This document shows, in pieces, positions 27,644-37,161 of a stretch of 64,000 nucleotides of DNA. The stretch is from the NCBI GenBank assembly GCA_041398245.1, contig JAWKVC010000012.1:60062-124061 (forward strand). The letters run 5' to 3'. Under the pieces are notes generated by a model. That model was not told the DNA's origin. It saw only the letters and a list, made by a program, of their open reading frames with translations, and ran no database searches. This stretch comes from UBA7672 sp041398245. GTDB taxonomy: Bacteria; Pseudomonadota; Alphaproteobacteria; Caulobacterales; Hyphomonadaceae. A program made the translations under genes and the position numbers. Numbering within the stretch: the stretch's first letter is position 1; the number at the start of each line of letters is the position of its first letter.

Positions 27644-28132
27644 ATGAAGCGAATTCCTGCCGTTCTTGCGCTCGCCCTCACCCTCTCCGGGCCGGCGGCG
27701 GCGGATACACTGGCCCAGCAGGTCCAGACCGAGGCCAGCCGGCTGCTGACCCAAGTAAAGGCTGCGGAAGCGGCGGCGCGGGCCCGGCCGTCGGCCGCCG
27801 CCCCTTCGCTGGCGCCCGAACTTGCCAGCGATCTCCAGCGCTTCGGCCTCGCGGCCAGCCGGCTTTCGGGCGAGATCGACAAGTCGGGCGGGCCAACCGA
27901 CCTGCGCTGTATCTTCCGCGGCATGGCCGAGGAAACGGGCAAACAGCTTCAGGCGGCGACTGCGGCAAAGACAGCGGCGGAACAATCCATCGCCCTGTCG
28001 CACCTGACGCACATGCTGAGCGACGCCATCCTGATCGCTCCAGCGGTCGGCGGCGGCCCGGCACAAACAAAGGCGGCTGTGAACGCCACGTCCACAGCCG
28101 CCAAGCAATGTCCGGTCGAACGGAACTTCTAG
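27644..28132 (+). CDS. Secreted small Ala-rich protein of unknown function
   Basis: 162 residues. Signal peptide PAVLALALTLSGPAAA followed by DTLAQQ. The mature part is helical and Ala-rich (AEAAARARPSAAAPSLAPEL) with two cysteines, in LRCIFRGMAEET and near the C-terminus in AAKQCPVERNF, which could form a disulphide. No family recognised. It is convergent with the redoxin gene, with two bases between stops. Confidence 0.7.
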   Translation: MKRIPAVLALALTLSGPAAADTLAQQVQTEASRLLTQVKAAEAAARARPSAAAPSLAPELASDLQRFGLAASRLSGEIDKSGGPTDLRCIFRGMAEETGKQLQAATAAKTAAEQSIALSHLTHMLSDAILIAPAVGGGPAQTKAAVNATSTAAKQCPVERNF

Positions 28133-28133
28133 A

Positions 28134-28768
28134 TCAGTATTTGACGTCGCAACCATAAGGCACGGTCAGCGCCGGATCCGGCGCCTTGCCGTCCTTCAGG
28201 CTCGCGAGCGCCGCGGTGACGTAGTTCGTCGCCTTCGGAATATCGTCGACCTTGTTCGACTGGATGGAGTCGATCGCGCCGTTGTACGCGACCTTTCCAT
28301 CCGGCGTGATGATGAACATGTGCGGCGTCGTCTTGGCGCCATACGCCCGGCCCATCGACCCATCCGGGTCCAGCAGAACGTGCGTGGGATGCGCGCCGCG
28401 ATCCTCGGTCAGCTTGTCGGCCTGCGCGGGCGTCACGTGCCCCTGCGCGCCGGGCCTGGACGAGATCACCGACAGCCACACCACGCCTTCGGCGGTCGCG
28501 GCAGCCTGCGTCGTCTGCATGTTCTTCGAGCTGTAGTGCTTGCGCACGAACGGGCAGCCGTCCTTGGTCCATTCCAGAATGACGGTCTTGCCCTTGAAGT
28601 CAGCGAGCGAGATGTCCTCGCCAGCCGTATTCACTTCCGTGAACGCCGGCGCTGCGTTGCCGAGGGCGCCGCGCTTGCGCTCGACACCACCAGCGCCGCA
28701 GCCGTCAGCACTGCAGCTGCGCTCGCACCCAGTACAACGGGAATCCTGTCACGCTTCAGAAAGGCCAT
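28134..28768 (-). CDS. Periplasmic redoxin (AhpC/TSA-like), frameshifted in the signal-peptide region
   Basis: The redoxin domain reads ISLADFKGKTVILEWTKDGC, with the active segment GCPFVRKHYSSKNMQ. Its frame has no good start, whereas a neighbouring frame from ATG 28768, preceded by GGGGAG, gives a signal peptide (ASAAAVLTAAALVVSSASAA). Adding one C to the CCC run at 28664-28666 joins them as SAAPLGNAAPAFTEV. The full product would be about 211 residues. The single active Cys in GCPFV plus the late PYGCDVKY points to a TlpA/resA-like or peroxiredoxin-like protein in the periplasm, consistent with the DsbD-like gene 50 bases downstream. Confidence 0.8.
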
Positions 28769-28818
28769 CTTGCATCTCCCCTGGTCGCGTTTCGTGCGGA
28801 CGCCTCGTCAGGCGCTCG

Positions 28819-30978
28819 TCAGATGGAACCGGCCGCCTGCCGAACCGCCTGTTCGATCGCGCCGGGCGACAGCAGTCCGTCGAACTTCAGCGGCTCTCCG
28901 CCCGAGGCCGGATAGACAAGATAGAACGGAATGCCGCCAGCGCCATGCTTCGCAAGCTCGTCAGCGATCACTTTGTCCTTATTGGTCCAGTCGGCGATCA
29001 GGAAGGCGACATCGGCATCAGCAAAAGCCTTCTGCACGCTCGCATCGTTGATCGCGCCCTTGTTCACCTGGCACGTGATGCACCAGCGTGCGGTGAAATC
29101 CACGAAGACCACACGGCCTTCCTTACGAAGTTCCGCAACGCGATCGACCGACCAGGATTCTCCTTCCGCAACGGCGGCGGCCTCCGCCTTCAGACTCGTC
29201 GTTGCAATGCTGGGCACAACGAAGGCCGCGAGGATCACGACGCCCGCGGCCACTTTGCCAGCCATTCGCTTGCCGATGCGGGTGGCCAGCCAGATGCCGA
29301 AGGCCAGCACGATGCCGCCGCCTAGAACCGCGATTACACCATCCGTCCCGGCCTGCGCCGCCAGGACCCACAGCAGCCACAGCGCCGTCAGGAACATCGG
29401 GAAGGCCAGAGCCTGCCGGAAGGTTTCCATCCAGCGGCCCGGCTTCGGCAGGATCTTCGCGAATGCCGGCGTGAAGCTGAGCAGGACGAAGGGCGCAGCC
29501 ATGCCGAGGCCGATGACCAGGAAGACGGCGATGATCATCGGCGCAGGCTGGCTGAGCGCGACGCCAACAGCCGGCGCCATGAACGGCCCGACGCAGGGAG
29601 CGCCCACAAAGGCCGCAAGCAAGCCGGTGAAGAAGGCGCCCGACATTCCACCCTTGCCCGCGAGATTTCCGCCGATCCCGGCCAGCGAGCCGCCGATCTC
29701 GAAGACGCCGAGAAGGTTGAGGCCTACGGCAAACATCACGAGCGCGAAGAAGGCGGTGACCCAGGAATACTGCAGCTGGAAGCCGAAGCCGACCGAGGTG
29801 TCGCCCGCCGCCTTGAGCGCGACGAGGACAATGCCAACCACGGCGAAGCAGACGAGCACGCCGGCGAGATAGGCGATGCCATGGCGGCGCGACTCCGCCG
29901 GATCATGCGCCGTATGCACCAGACCCGCAGCCTTGATTGTGAGCACAGGCAAAACACACGGCATGAGGTTCAGCACCAGCCCGCCAACGAAGGCGAGACC
30001 AAGCATCACCGCCACGCCCGCAAGATCGAGCGGCTGCACTGGCGCAGCCGTCTGCGCTACAGCGGCGGCCTTCGCCGGATCAACACCGGTGCGGATGAAC
30101 TCGCCATCGGCGACGCCGTCCGGCATCGGACCCGGTTGCGGCGCAACTTCCCATCCGCGCAGCAAGCCATCCTTTCCTTCGACGACGAGCAGGCCTTCGA
30201 TGACACTGTTCGGAGTGGCGAAGTCGGACGCCTTCAGGTCAAGCGTGATGCCATCCGGCCCGACGCGCGCCGGCTGGGTTGGCGGGTGCTGGATTTCCGG
30301 ACCGTTGGGGAAGAAGCGCACATCGGCCGCATCTTCCATCGCTGCGGCGACGGCGGGGTCGGCAATGCCAAGGCGGTAGCCGCCGTCGATCTTTTCGATC
30401 GCAGCCTTGCCGGTGAGGTTCGCGGGAAGGATCGCAAGGGTGTTGCCGATGATCTTGCTGGCCTCGGCATCGGTCGCAGGCGCGGCGCCAACGGACAGCG
30501 AGACCGAAAGATCGATCGCTTCAGGAATGCAGATGTCGGCGCAGATGAGATAGTCGAACGTGCCGCCGATGGTGACGTTGTCGCCAACCCGGGCGTCCGA
30601 GGCGATCCTGAGATCGAACGGCAGGACAACCTCATGCTCATAGCCGTAGTTCATCAGCGGTTCGAGCGGGATGGCGTGCGGCGGCGGGAAACGGAATTCG
30701 CCAGCCGAGACCTGCGGCGAGGATTTCCAGTCGACGGTCGGCGGCAACCCGCTGTCGCCAGGATTGCGCCAATAGACGTGCCAGCCATCTGCCAGCTTGA
30801 GACGAAGGGCGCCGAGGAAGCTGTCGCCTGGCGTGACCGTGGACCGCTCCGTCAGCAGGGTTCCCGTTGCGTGATCGCTGCTGGCGGTCTTCTGCGCCGA
30901 GGCCGGCAGCAGCGGCAGCAGCATGGCGAGCGCCAGCGCGGCAAAAACCCTGAAGCACCGATGGAGAAGCGTCTGCAA
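28819..30978 (-). CDS. DsbD-like protein-disulfide reductase (ScsB-type)
   Basis: 719 residues. Signal peptide, then a periplasmic N-terminal domain of the DsbD/ScsB type with the Cys pair in DYLICADICIPEAI. The membrane core has the paired cysteines NLMPCVLPVLTIKA and AFVGAPCVGPFMAPA across about eight helices. The C-terminal thioredoxin domain has RWCITCQVNKG. It carries electrons from cytoplasmic thioredoxin to periplasmic partners. The redoxin encoded just downstream is a probable client. The long N-terminal domain resembles ScsB rather than E. coli DsbD, so the partner may differ. Confidence 0.92.
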   Translation of the reverse strand: MQTLLHRCFRVFAALALAMLLPLLPASAQKTASSDHATGTLLTERSTVTPGDSFLGALRLKLADGWHVYWRNPGDSGLPPTVDWKSSPQVSAGEFRFPPPHAIPLEPLMNYGYEHEVVLPFDLRIASDARVGDNVTIGGTFDYLICADICIPEAIDLSVSLSVGAAPATDAEASKIIGNTLAILPANLTGKAAIEKIDGGYRLGIADPAVAAAMEDAADVRFFPNGPEIQHPPTQPARVGPDGITLDLKASDFATPNSVIEGLLVVEGKDGLLRGWEVAPQPGPMPDGVADGEFIRTGVDPAKAAAVAQTAAPVQPLDLAGVAVMLGLAFVGGLVLNLMPCVLPVLTIKAAGLVHTAHDPAESRRHGIAYLAGVLVCFAVVGIVLVALKAAGDTSVGFGFQLQYSWVTAFFALVMFAVGLNLLGVFEIGGSLAGIGGNLAGKGGMSGAFFTGLLAAFVGAPCVGPFMAPAVGVALSQPAPMIIAVFLVIGLGMAAPFVLLSFTPAFAKILPKPGRWMETFRQALAFPMFLTALWLLWVLAAQAGTDGVIAVLGGGIVLAFGIWLATRIGKRMAGKVAAGVVILAAFVVPSIATTSLKAEAAAVAEGESWSVDRVAELRKEGRVVFVDFTARWCITCQVNKGAINDASVQKAFADADVAFLIADWTNKDKVIADELAKHGAGGIPFYLVYPASGGEPLKFDGLLSPGAIEQAVRQAAGSI

Positions 30979-31182
30979 GCGATACCCTTGTCGTTAAGCC
31001 GGACTGGCCATCTGGCAGTGTAACGCCAGATGCCGAGCTGTGGGACAAGTCCGGACCGGGCCGGACGCATCCGTTCAAACCGGCAAGGCCGCAACCGGTT
31101 CTGCCGGCTGCGGCCTGTATACCGGACGTAAGGTGCGTGTGGGGGAGAGGTCCAGACCCCTCCCCTTAACGTGAGCGAACCG

Positions 31183-31968
31183 TTAGTTGGCCGGCGGGGC
31201 GGCCAGACGGCGCATGGTGCGCTGGATCACGCGCTGCCAGTTCATCAGCGAGACCATGTGGGCATAGATCGCCGCGAGGGCGCCCGTATTGCGGATGTCC
31301 TGGAATTTGGAATCCGGCAGGGCGTTGAGGCCCTCTTCCGAAATCGCCCAGTAATCAGCGATCTTCTGGGTTTCGCCGGCATTGCCCTGCGCGTCACGCG
31401 GCGTAAAGGCTACGGACTTCTGTTCGAACAGCGAGGCTTTGTCGAGCAGTTCGACGAACTCGGTCGTGGCGCGGCGCTGACGCTCGAATTCCTTGCAGAA
31501 CTCGATCGCGTCCTGCGTGAATTTCGAGGCCTGCTCGCCTTCGAAGAATTTCACGTCCGGCGTCGAGGAGACCATCTGGGCTTCCGTATCGACGCAGAGG
31601 AGAAGACGGTCGCTCTTCGGGTCCGAGGCGAACACGAACGGATAGCGGCGCACGAAGGCCGGCAGATAGATGTCCGGATCGGGCTGGCCCGACGCATCGA
31701 CATACTCGTTCTCGTTCTGGCGGACGCCCATCACGGCGACCGGCGTCTTGTCGTTGCCGACGAAAATGATCGGGAAGCAGGTGGCGGCGACGCCGAATTC
31801 GCTGACCGTGATCGGCACGGCATGGGCCGTCTTGAGGAAGGAAAACGGCGCGGCGATCTGCTTCACGCCCAGATCCCGGTGTTTCTCCAGTGAGAGGGGC
31901 TCCGGCCGCCTGTAGAACATGACCTGGCCCGTCAGCTCCGGCTGACCGCCTTGGGCGGGAGTGCTCAT
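31183..31968 (-). CDS. SapC family protein
   Basis: 261 residues. Segments KTAHAVPITVSEFGVAATCF, PIIFVGNDKTPVAVMGVRQN, PAFVRRYPFVFASD and the C-terminal MVSLMNWQRVIQRTMRRL match the SapC family (PF07277), first noted next to S-layer genes. No signal peptide. The actual role is unknown. A single-gene unit with a 200-base gap on its 3' side that contains G/C-rich inverted repeats. Confidence 0.85.
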   Translation of the reverse strand: MSTPAQGGQPELTGQVMFYRRPEPLSLEKHRDLGVKQIAAPFSFLKTAHAVPITVSEFGVAATCFPIIFVGNDKTPVAVMGVRQNENEYVDASGQPDPDIYLPAFVRRYPFVFASDPKSDRLLLCVDTEAQMVSSTPDVKFFEGEQASKFTQDAIEFCKEFERQRRATTEFVELLDKASLFEQKSVAFTPRDAQGNAGETQKIADYWAISEEGLNALPDSKFQDIRNTGALAAIYAHMVSLMNWQRVIQRTMRRLAAPPAN

Positions 31969-32040
31969 TAACTAGCTCCTGACTTGATGCTGGGCGGTCA
32001 TTATCGGAAAACCTCGGCAGCCTCAACCAAAGCGAATCAT

Positions 32041-33903
32041 ATGCGCCCCAGGGTCCGCAAAACTCCAGTTCGGGCCCTGTTTTTCGGGCTTTTCGGCATC
32101 GGCATCGCCGCCTGCTCACCATCGGAAATCAGTGCGGACCCGCAACTTCAGGCCCTCGCCGAGGACATCGGCAGCGTCGAGGCGCATCGCCGGCCCGAGG
32201 CCGCGGAGATCATGGGCCTGCCCAACGCCCTGTTTGGCGGACGCTACGGCGATCTGCTCGACGATCGCTCGATGGCTGCCGTTGCAAGGAATCGTACGGT
32301 CAGGCTGACCCAACTCGCCAAACTTGAAGCAATCGACCCGGCGACGCTGAGCCCAGACATGCGGCGGCTGCAGGCCAGCCTGGTCTGGATGCTGCGCGCC
32401 GTCACGGCGATTGACGCCCATGGCTATGGCCAGGCCGAATTCGGCCGCGCTTCGCCCTATGTGATCAGCTTCGCCGACGGCGCCTACACCGACCTCGTCA
32501 AGTTCATGACGCTGCACGCGCCGGTTCGGAACCGGTCCGACGCCAGTGACTGGCTGAAGCGGCTGGAGACGATGGACGACGCGCTGCGCGACGAGCGTCG
32601 GCGTTTCGAAGCGGACATCAACGCCGGCGTGGCGCCGCCAGCCTCCATCCTGCGCCGCACGCTGGACAAGGCGCGACAGCTGACGCCCCGAAACGCGCGC
32701 GAGCATCCGCTGATCACCTACTTCGTGGAGTGCCTCGCGCAGATCCCCGACATTCCCGAGGAAGAGATCGCGACGCTGGTGAAGAAAGCGACAGATCTGG
32801 TCGGCGGCGATATCAAGGACGAATACCTCAAGCTGACCGAACTGCTGGAGAGCACGCTCGCGTCCGCGTCCGACGATCCCGGCGTGTGGCGTCTTGGGGA
32901 CGGCGACGCCTATTACGCGCATGCGCTGCACCTGCACACGACGACCGACATGTCGGCGCAGCAGCTTCACGCTGCCGGTGAGAAGCTGGTGACGGATCTG
33001 TCGGCGGAGATCGATCCGATCCTCGCCGAGCTGGGGCTTGTGGAAGGCGGCATCGGCGCAAGGCTGCGCCAGCTGGAATCCGATCCGGCTTATCTGCTGC
33101 CGGATACGCCCGAAGGCCGCGTCGCCCTGCTTGACCAGATTTCGGAACGGGTCGCATGGGCGCAGAAGGAGTTGGCGCGCGCGCTGCCGGCCTTGCCGAA
33201 GGCGAAGGTCGATGTCCGGGAAGCTGCGCGCGTGACGCAGGACTCGGCGTCAGGCGCGTTCTACAAACCTGCCGCGCTTGATGGATCACGACCGGCAATC
33301 TTCAACGTGAACCTGCGGTCGACGCTCGACTTCCCGACATGGACCCTGCCGACGCTGGCTTTCCACGAGGCCGTGCCGGGACATCACGTGCAGGCCGGGC
33401 TCGCCCGCGAGCGCGCCGGACAACCGACGATCAGCTATTTCATCAGCGTGCCAGCCTTCAGCGAAGGCTGGGCGACCTATTCCGAAGACCTTGCAGCGGA
33501 ACTTGGCGCCTACAGCGACGACAAGCTGGCCCGGCTTGGCTACCTGCAATCGATGATGTTGCGGGCGGCGCGGCTTGTGGCCGACACAGGCATGCATTCC
33601 GAGAAATGGTCGCGCGCGCAGGTTGTCGCCTATCTGCAGGAAACCGTTGGCATCAGTCATGCGGATGCGGAAATGGAGGCGGACCGCATCACGATCTGGC
33701 CCGGCCTTGCCTGCTCCTACATGACCGGCCGGGAAACGATCCGCCGGCTGCGCGCGACGGCGGAGCGCGATCTAAAAACCAGCTTCGATCTCAAGGTGTT
33801 CCACGCAGCGATCCTTGAGCCCGGCCCGCGGCCGCTGCCGGTTCTGGAGTCCGACATCATGGACTGGATCATCGCCCAGCGCCCGGCGCCGCCCGCCGAA
33901 TGA
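32041..33903 (+). CDS. DUF885 family putative zinc carboxypeptidase-like lipoprotein
   Basis: 620 residues from ATG 32041. N-terminal lipoprotein signal (FFGLFGIGIAAC, Cys within the first 25 residues). DUF885 hallmarks: AFHEAVPGHHVQAGLARE, containing the HExxxxH metal site, then FSEGWATYSEDLAAEL with the third ligand, and DRITIWPGLACSYMTGRE. Family members are thought to be peptidases of the envelope; the substrate is unknown. Confidence 0.9.
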   Translation: MRPRVRKTPVRALFFGLFGIGIAACSPSEISADPQLQALAEDIGSVEAHRRPEAAEIMGLPNALFGGRYGDLLDDRSMAAVARNRTVRLTQLAKLEAIDPATLSPDMRRLQASLVWMLRAVTAIDAHGYGQAEFGRASPYVISFADGAYTDLVKFMTLHAPVRNRSDASDWLKRLETMDDALRDERRRFEADINAGVAPPASILRRTLDKARQLTPRNAREHPLITYFVECLAQIPDIPEEEIATLVKKATDLVGGDIKDEYLKLTELLESTLASASDDPGVWRLGDGDAYYAHALHLHTTTDMSAQQLHAAGEKLVTDLSAEIDPILAELGLVEGGIGARLRQLESDPAYLLPDTPEGRVALLDQISERVAWAQKELARALPALPKAKVDVREAARVTQDSASGAFYKPAALDGSRPAIFNVNLRSTLDFPTWTLPTLAFHEAVPGHHVQAGLARERAGQPTISYFISVPAFSEGWATYSEDLAAELGAYSDDKLARLGYLQSMMLRAARLVADTGMHSEKWSRAQVVAYLQETVGISHADAEMEADRITIWPGLACSYMTGRETIRRLRATAERDLKTSFDLKVFHAAILEPGPRPLPVLESDIMDWIIAQRPAPPAE

Positions 33904-33985
33904 CCTAGATTACGCCTGTACTCTGGCCAAAACCTGCCCCATTCGGCGCGCCTGATCCGCGCACGGAATCGAAAGGGACTTCAGC

Positions 33986-35746
33986 ATGAAACGTTTGAAT
34001 CTTGTGGCTCTCGCAGCCGCATCCTCCATCGCCATCGCCGCCTGTGCATCGAATACGACGCCCGCCCCAGAGGATGGCGTCGCCTCCGGCAGGGGCGCGA
34101 CACAGGATACGCCCGTCGCCCGGGCAGAGGAAAAAGATGCGGTTATCGTGACCGGCAACACGATCGCGCCTCCGGCGCCGCCATCCCCAATGCCATCTGC
34201 GCCTCCCCCGCCGGTTGGACTCACTGCGCAGCGCATGGCGACCGCTGCCCCGTACGCGCAGATGGCGCAGCAGCCGCGCCCGGGCGACGTGAATCGCGAC
34301 AATTATCAGGACGTGAAGATCAACAATGTGAAGGTCGTGGCCGAGGAGCCGGTTTCGACATTCTCGATCGATGTCGACACGGCGAGCTATGCGAACGTCC
34401 GCCGGATGCTGAACCAGGGCTATCTGCCGCCCAAGGATGCGGTGCGTATCGAGGAGATGGTCAACTATTTCGACTACGACTACGCCCTGCCGAAGGCGAA
34501 GGACAAACCGTTCGAGACGACGGTGAAGGTGGTGCCCTCGCCCTGGTCGCAGGGGCGGCAGCTGATGCACGTCGCCATCCAGGGCTATGACATCAACCGC
34601 GAAGCGCGCCCGCCGCTGAACCTGACGCTGCTGGTCGATGTCTCGGGTTCGATGTCCGACCAGAACAAGCTGCCGCTGGCGATCCAGTCGCTGAAGCTGC
34701 TCATCAATGAACTCGACGCCAAGGACACGGTTTCGATCGTCGTCTACGCCGGTGCGGCTGGCGCGGTGCTCGAGCCGACCAAGGGCGATGACAAGGGCAA
34801 GATCCTGTCGGCGCTCGACCGGCTGCAGGCGGGCGGATCGACGGCGGGCGGCGAAGGCCTGCGGCTCGCCTACAGCCTCGCGAAGCAGAACTTCAGCAAG
34901 AACAGCGTTAATCGCGTCATGTTGCTGTCGGATGGCGACTTCAATGTCGGCATCAATGATCCGAACGCGCTGGAGGACTTTGTCAGCCGCGAGCGCGAGA
35001 GCGGCGTCTATCTATCAATCCTCGGCTTCGGCGGCGGCAACTACAACGACTACCTGATGCAGAAGCTGGCGCAGGCCGGCAACGGCATGGCCTCGTACAT
35101 CGACACGCTGAACGAGGGCCGCAAGGTGCTGAACGACGATCTGTCGGGATCGCTGTTCCCGATCGCCAATGACGTGAAGATCCAGGTGGAGTTCAATCCG
35201 GCCACGGTCGCCGAGTACCGCCTGATCGGTTACGAGACGCGGCTCCTCAACAAGGACGATTTCAACAACGACAAGATCGACGCCGGCGAGATCGGCGCGG
35301 GCGCGTCGGTGACGGCGATCTACGAGATTACGCCGGTGGGCTCGAAGGCCACGCTGGTCGATCCGAGCCGCTATCAGCAGCCAAAGCCGGTCGCGGAAGG
35401 AACCGCCAACGAGTTCGCCTTCCTCAAGATCCGCTACAAGCTGCCGGGCGAGGACACATCGAAACTGATCGATCGGCCGATCACCAAGGCCGATCAGGTG
35501 ACCGACATCTCGAAGGCGCCGAATTCGACGCAGTTCGCGACGGCGGTGGCGGCCTATGGTTCGCTGCTGCGCGGCGACCCCTATCTCGACAAGTCGTTCA
35601 CCTGGGACAAGGTGATCGCGCTGGGCAACGCCGCGAAGGGCAAGGACGAGTTCGGCTATCGCGCTGAATTCGTGCAGCTGGCCCGCGCCGCCAAGACCGC
35701 GGCTTCGCAGCAGACGCTGACCCCCTCGGGCGGCGTCGGCCAGTAA
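33986..35746 (+). CDS. von Willebrand factor A (YfbK-like) lipoprotein
   Basis: 586 residues. Signal with lipobox IAIAAC. A Pro-rich linker (IAPPAPPSPMPSAPPPP) precedes the YfbK N-terminal domain (STFSIDVDTASYANVRRML). The vWA domain carries an intact MIDAS: DVSGSMS with threonine and aspartate further on (MLLSDGDFNVGIND). The C-terminal DUF3520-like region follows. Such proteins bind metal-dependent partners at the envelope. AAAGGGA precedes the ATG. A terminator follows 10 bases after the stop. Confidence 0.9.
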   Translation: MKRLNLVALAAASSIAIAACASNTTPAPEDGVASGRGATQDTPVARAEEKDAVIVTGNTIAPPAPPSPMPSAPPPPVGLTAQRMATAAPYAQMAQQPRPGDVNRDNYQDVKINNVKVVAEEPVSTFSIDVDTASYANVRRMLNQGYLPPKDAVRIEEMVNYFDYDYALPKAKDKPFETTVKVVPSPWSQGRQLMHVAIQGYDINREARPPLNLTLLVDVSGSMSDQNKLPLAIQSLKLLINELDAKDTVSIVVYAGAAGAVLEPTKGDDKGKILSALDRLQAGGSTAGGEGLRLAYSLAKQNFSKNSVNRVMLLSDGDFNVGINDPNALEDFVSRERESGVYLSILGFGGGNYNDYLMQKLAQAGNGMASYIDTLNEGRKVLNDDLSGSLFPIANDVKIQVEFNPATVAEYRLIGYETRLLNKDDFNNDKIDAGEIGAGASVTAIYEITPVGSKATLVDPSRYQQPKPVAEGTANEFAFLKIRYKLPGEDTSKLIDRPITKADQVTDISKAPNSTQFATAVAAYGSLLRGDPYLDKSFTWDKVIALGNAAKGKDEFGYRAEFVQLARAAKTAASQQTLTPSGGVGQ

Positions 35747-35755
35747 ACCGGAATG

Positions 35756-35816
35756 GCGGGGGACGGCCTATCGGCATGGCCATGCCGAAACGGCGATCCC
35801 CCGCCTGCGGTTTTTT
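35756..35816 (+). terminator. Intrinsic terminator after the vWA gene
   Basis: Outer arms GCGGGGG (35756-35762) and CCCCCGC (35798-35804) enclose an inner hairpin CGGCAT/GCCG, and the stem is followed by CTGCGG and six Ts (35811-35816). Confidence 0.75.
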
Positions 35817-35901
35817 AGTCAGACAAAGCGGATACCGGCCTACCTGCATCGCCCCCTCGTTGTGAGGCAAGGAAGCGGTTCGCGTGTAGCCGGCCCCGCA
35901 T

Positions 35902-35940
35902 AAAAAGGCTCGGGCCCGAGGGATCGCTCCCCCGGGCCCG
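35902..35940 (-). terminator. Intrinsic terminator on the minus strand
   Basis: Arms CGGGCCC (35911-35917) and GGGCCCG (35934-35940) with an extra inner pairing. On the minus strand the stem is followed by AGCCTTTTT. It serves the gene ending at 36030. Confidence 0.7.
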
Positions 35941-36029
35941 CTTCCCGTCAGTCTGCTCGATGTGAGGGACCCAGCGGAGACTTCACGCCCACGCACACCG
36001 AATGACGAGGTCCTGTTGCGGCCGCAGCC

Positions 36030-36392
36030 TCAGGCGGCCATGGCCAGTGTTTCGTTGGCGAGTTCGCTGCCCGAGACGAAGACCGGATCCAGCCCGTCGG
36101 CGAGATCGGCGGCCTCGCGACGGCGCGCAGCGATATCCATGTTGCGGCGGATGAAGATCGCCGTGGCGCCATACCGGCGGGCTTCCCGCCAGCGCCAGAA
36201 GGTGGCGACATCGCCTTCCGTTCCGCCCTGATCGGCAACGCGGATCACACGCCAGCTCTTGCCCTCGGCGGCCGCGAAGAGGACGACGCCCGGCACGCGG
36301 GCCCAGTCCTGCTCGGCGCCCATGCGCTCGAACTTGTAGGAGGCGCCGCTTGCGCCGCAGAAGTTGGCTGCTCCGTTGATCAGGGTGGTCAT
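36030..36392 (-). CDS. Small protein resembling a degenerate GIY-YIG domain
   Basis: 120 residues. The pattern SYKFERMG, PGVVLFAAAEGKSWRVIRVAD, then WREARRYGATAIFIR and RRREAADLADGLDPV follows the spacing of GIY-YIG nuclease-like proteins. GVV takes the place of GIY, RVADQG the place of YVGQTG, and the catalytic Glu region reads EAADLADG. If related, it is probably inactive as a nuclease. No signal peptide. The closest neighbours are the terminator downstream and an unknown gene upstream. Confidence 0.6.
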   Translation of the reverse strand: MTTLINGAANFCGASGASYKFERMGAEQDWARVPGVVLFAAAEGKSWRVIRVADQGGTEGDVATFWRWREARRYGATAIFIRRNMDIAARRREAADLADGLDPVFVSGSELANETLAMAA

Positions 36393-36435
36393 GTTCTTGC
36401 TCCGTTCTTTTCTCGTTTATATTCCCTTTTTGTTC

Positions 36436-37161
36436 TCACGCAAGAACCCTGGCAGAAGTTTTTCGTAAACAAGAGGTTAACGCGCACTGAGCGCACAAAC
36501 TCCGGCGCCCTCGCAGGTGAGCCTGCGAGGCGGGTTGCGGATGCGATCGGACAATGGGGGGCGGAGGTCCGCGCGCGGGCGCAATGGCGCGCTTGTCCTT
36601 CGACGGACGCGCACTGCGTGCGCTGCTCAGGATGAGCGCTACGGAGCAATTTGAAAGGAGAACTGGATCCAGCCGATGACGGGCAGCATCGCGCATGCAT
36701 GCGCCATGCACGGCATTTGGCGAACCGTAAGCCGCAAGCCGATCAGCCTCACGTTCGCGGAGGAGCTTCGCGGCGCGGGCTTGCGCGAGGTGTTCGATGC
36801 GGAGGCAGTCGCGCGCGAGGTCGCTCAAGCGGGCGAGAAGTTCGAGAAGGGGTCTGGGGCGCGTCGGGCGATAGAAGGGCCGGGGATGCGCCCGCATGCG
36901 CAGCCCGGCGATCTGGCAGGCGCGGCCGCCGACGAGCAAGTGCAGCGACGCCTCGTGATCGATCAGCAGGGCTTCGAGATGAAGGCGCGCCTCGGCGGAG
37001 CGGCTGAGGATGTCGAGCCCGTGCTGGCTGAACGTCTCCTCCATCATGCGGGCAAGGCTCTGCTGCAGGACCTCCATGCCCTGACGCACGGGATCGTTCG
37101 GGAAGAGCCAGCGCAGGATGATCCAGAGCAGCTGCATGCCCGGCAGTATCAGGCGGGACAT
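36436..37161 (-). CDS. Uncharacterised protein with N-terminal hydrophobic segment
   Basis: About 241 residues from ATG 37161. The N-terminus ILPGMQLLWIILRWLFP is a likely membrane anchor, followed by helical, Arg/Leu-rich sequence (GMEVLQQSLARMMEETF, LLELLARLSDLARDCLRIEH). Third codon positions are strongly G/C for the first 150 codons, which supports real coding on this strand. After that the frame runs into a REP-like palindrome (36594-36637) and then low-complexity sequence, so the true C-terminus may be earlier. Function unknown. Confidence 0.45.
   Translation of the reverse strand: MSRLILPGMQLLWIILRWLFPNDPVRQGMEVLQQSLARMMEETFSQHGLDILSRSAEARLHLEALLIDHEASLHLLVGGRACQIAGLRMRAHPRPFYRPTRPRPLLELLARLSDLARDCLRIEHLAQARAAKLLREREADRLAAYGSPNAVHGACMRDAARHRLDPVLLSNCSVALILSSARSARPSKDKRAIAPARGPPPPIVRSHPQPASQAHLRGRRSLCAQCALTSCLRKTSARVLA
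36594..36637. repeat. REP-like palindromic element, copy 1
   Basis: Contains TGTCCTTCGACGG and GCTGCTCAGGATGAG flanking a variable GC-rich centre. Its reverse complement matches the element at 37971-38016. This type of intergenic repeat is scattered through many alphaproteobacterial genomes. Confidence 0.7.

Noticed and set aside
30979..31182. Terminator or RNA in the dsbD-sapC gap
   Set aside because: There are GC-rich inverted repeats (for example around 31088-31115 and 31141-31164) but no T-run and no known RNA match, so I did not list one.
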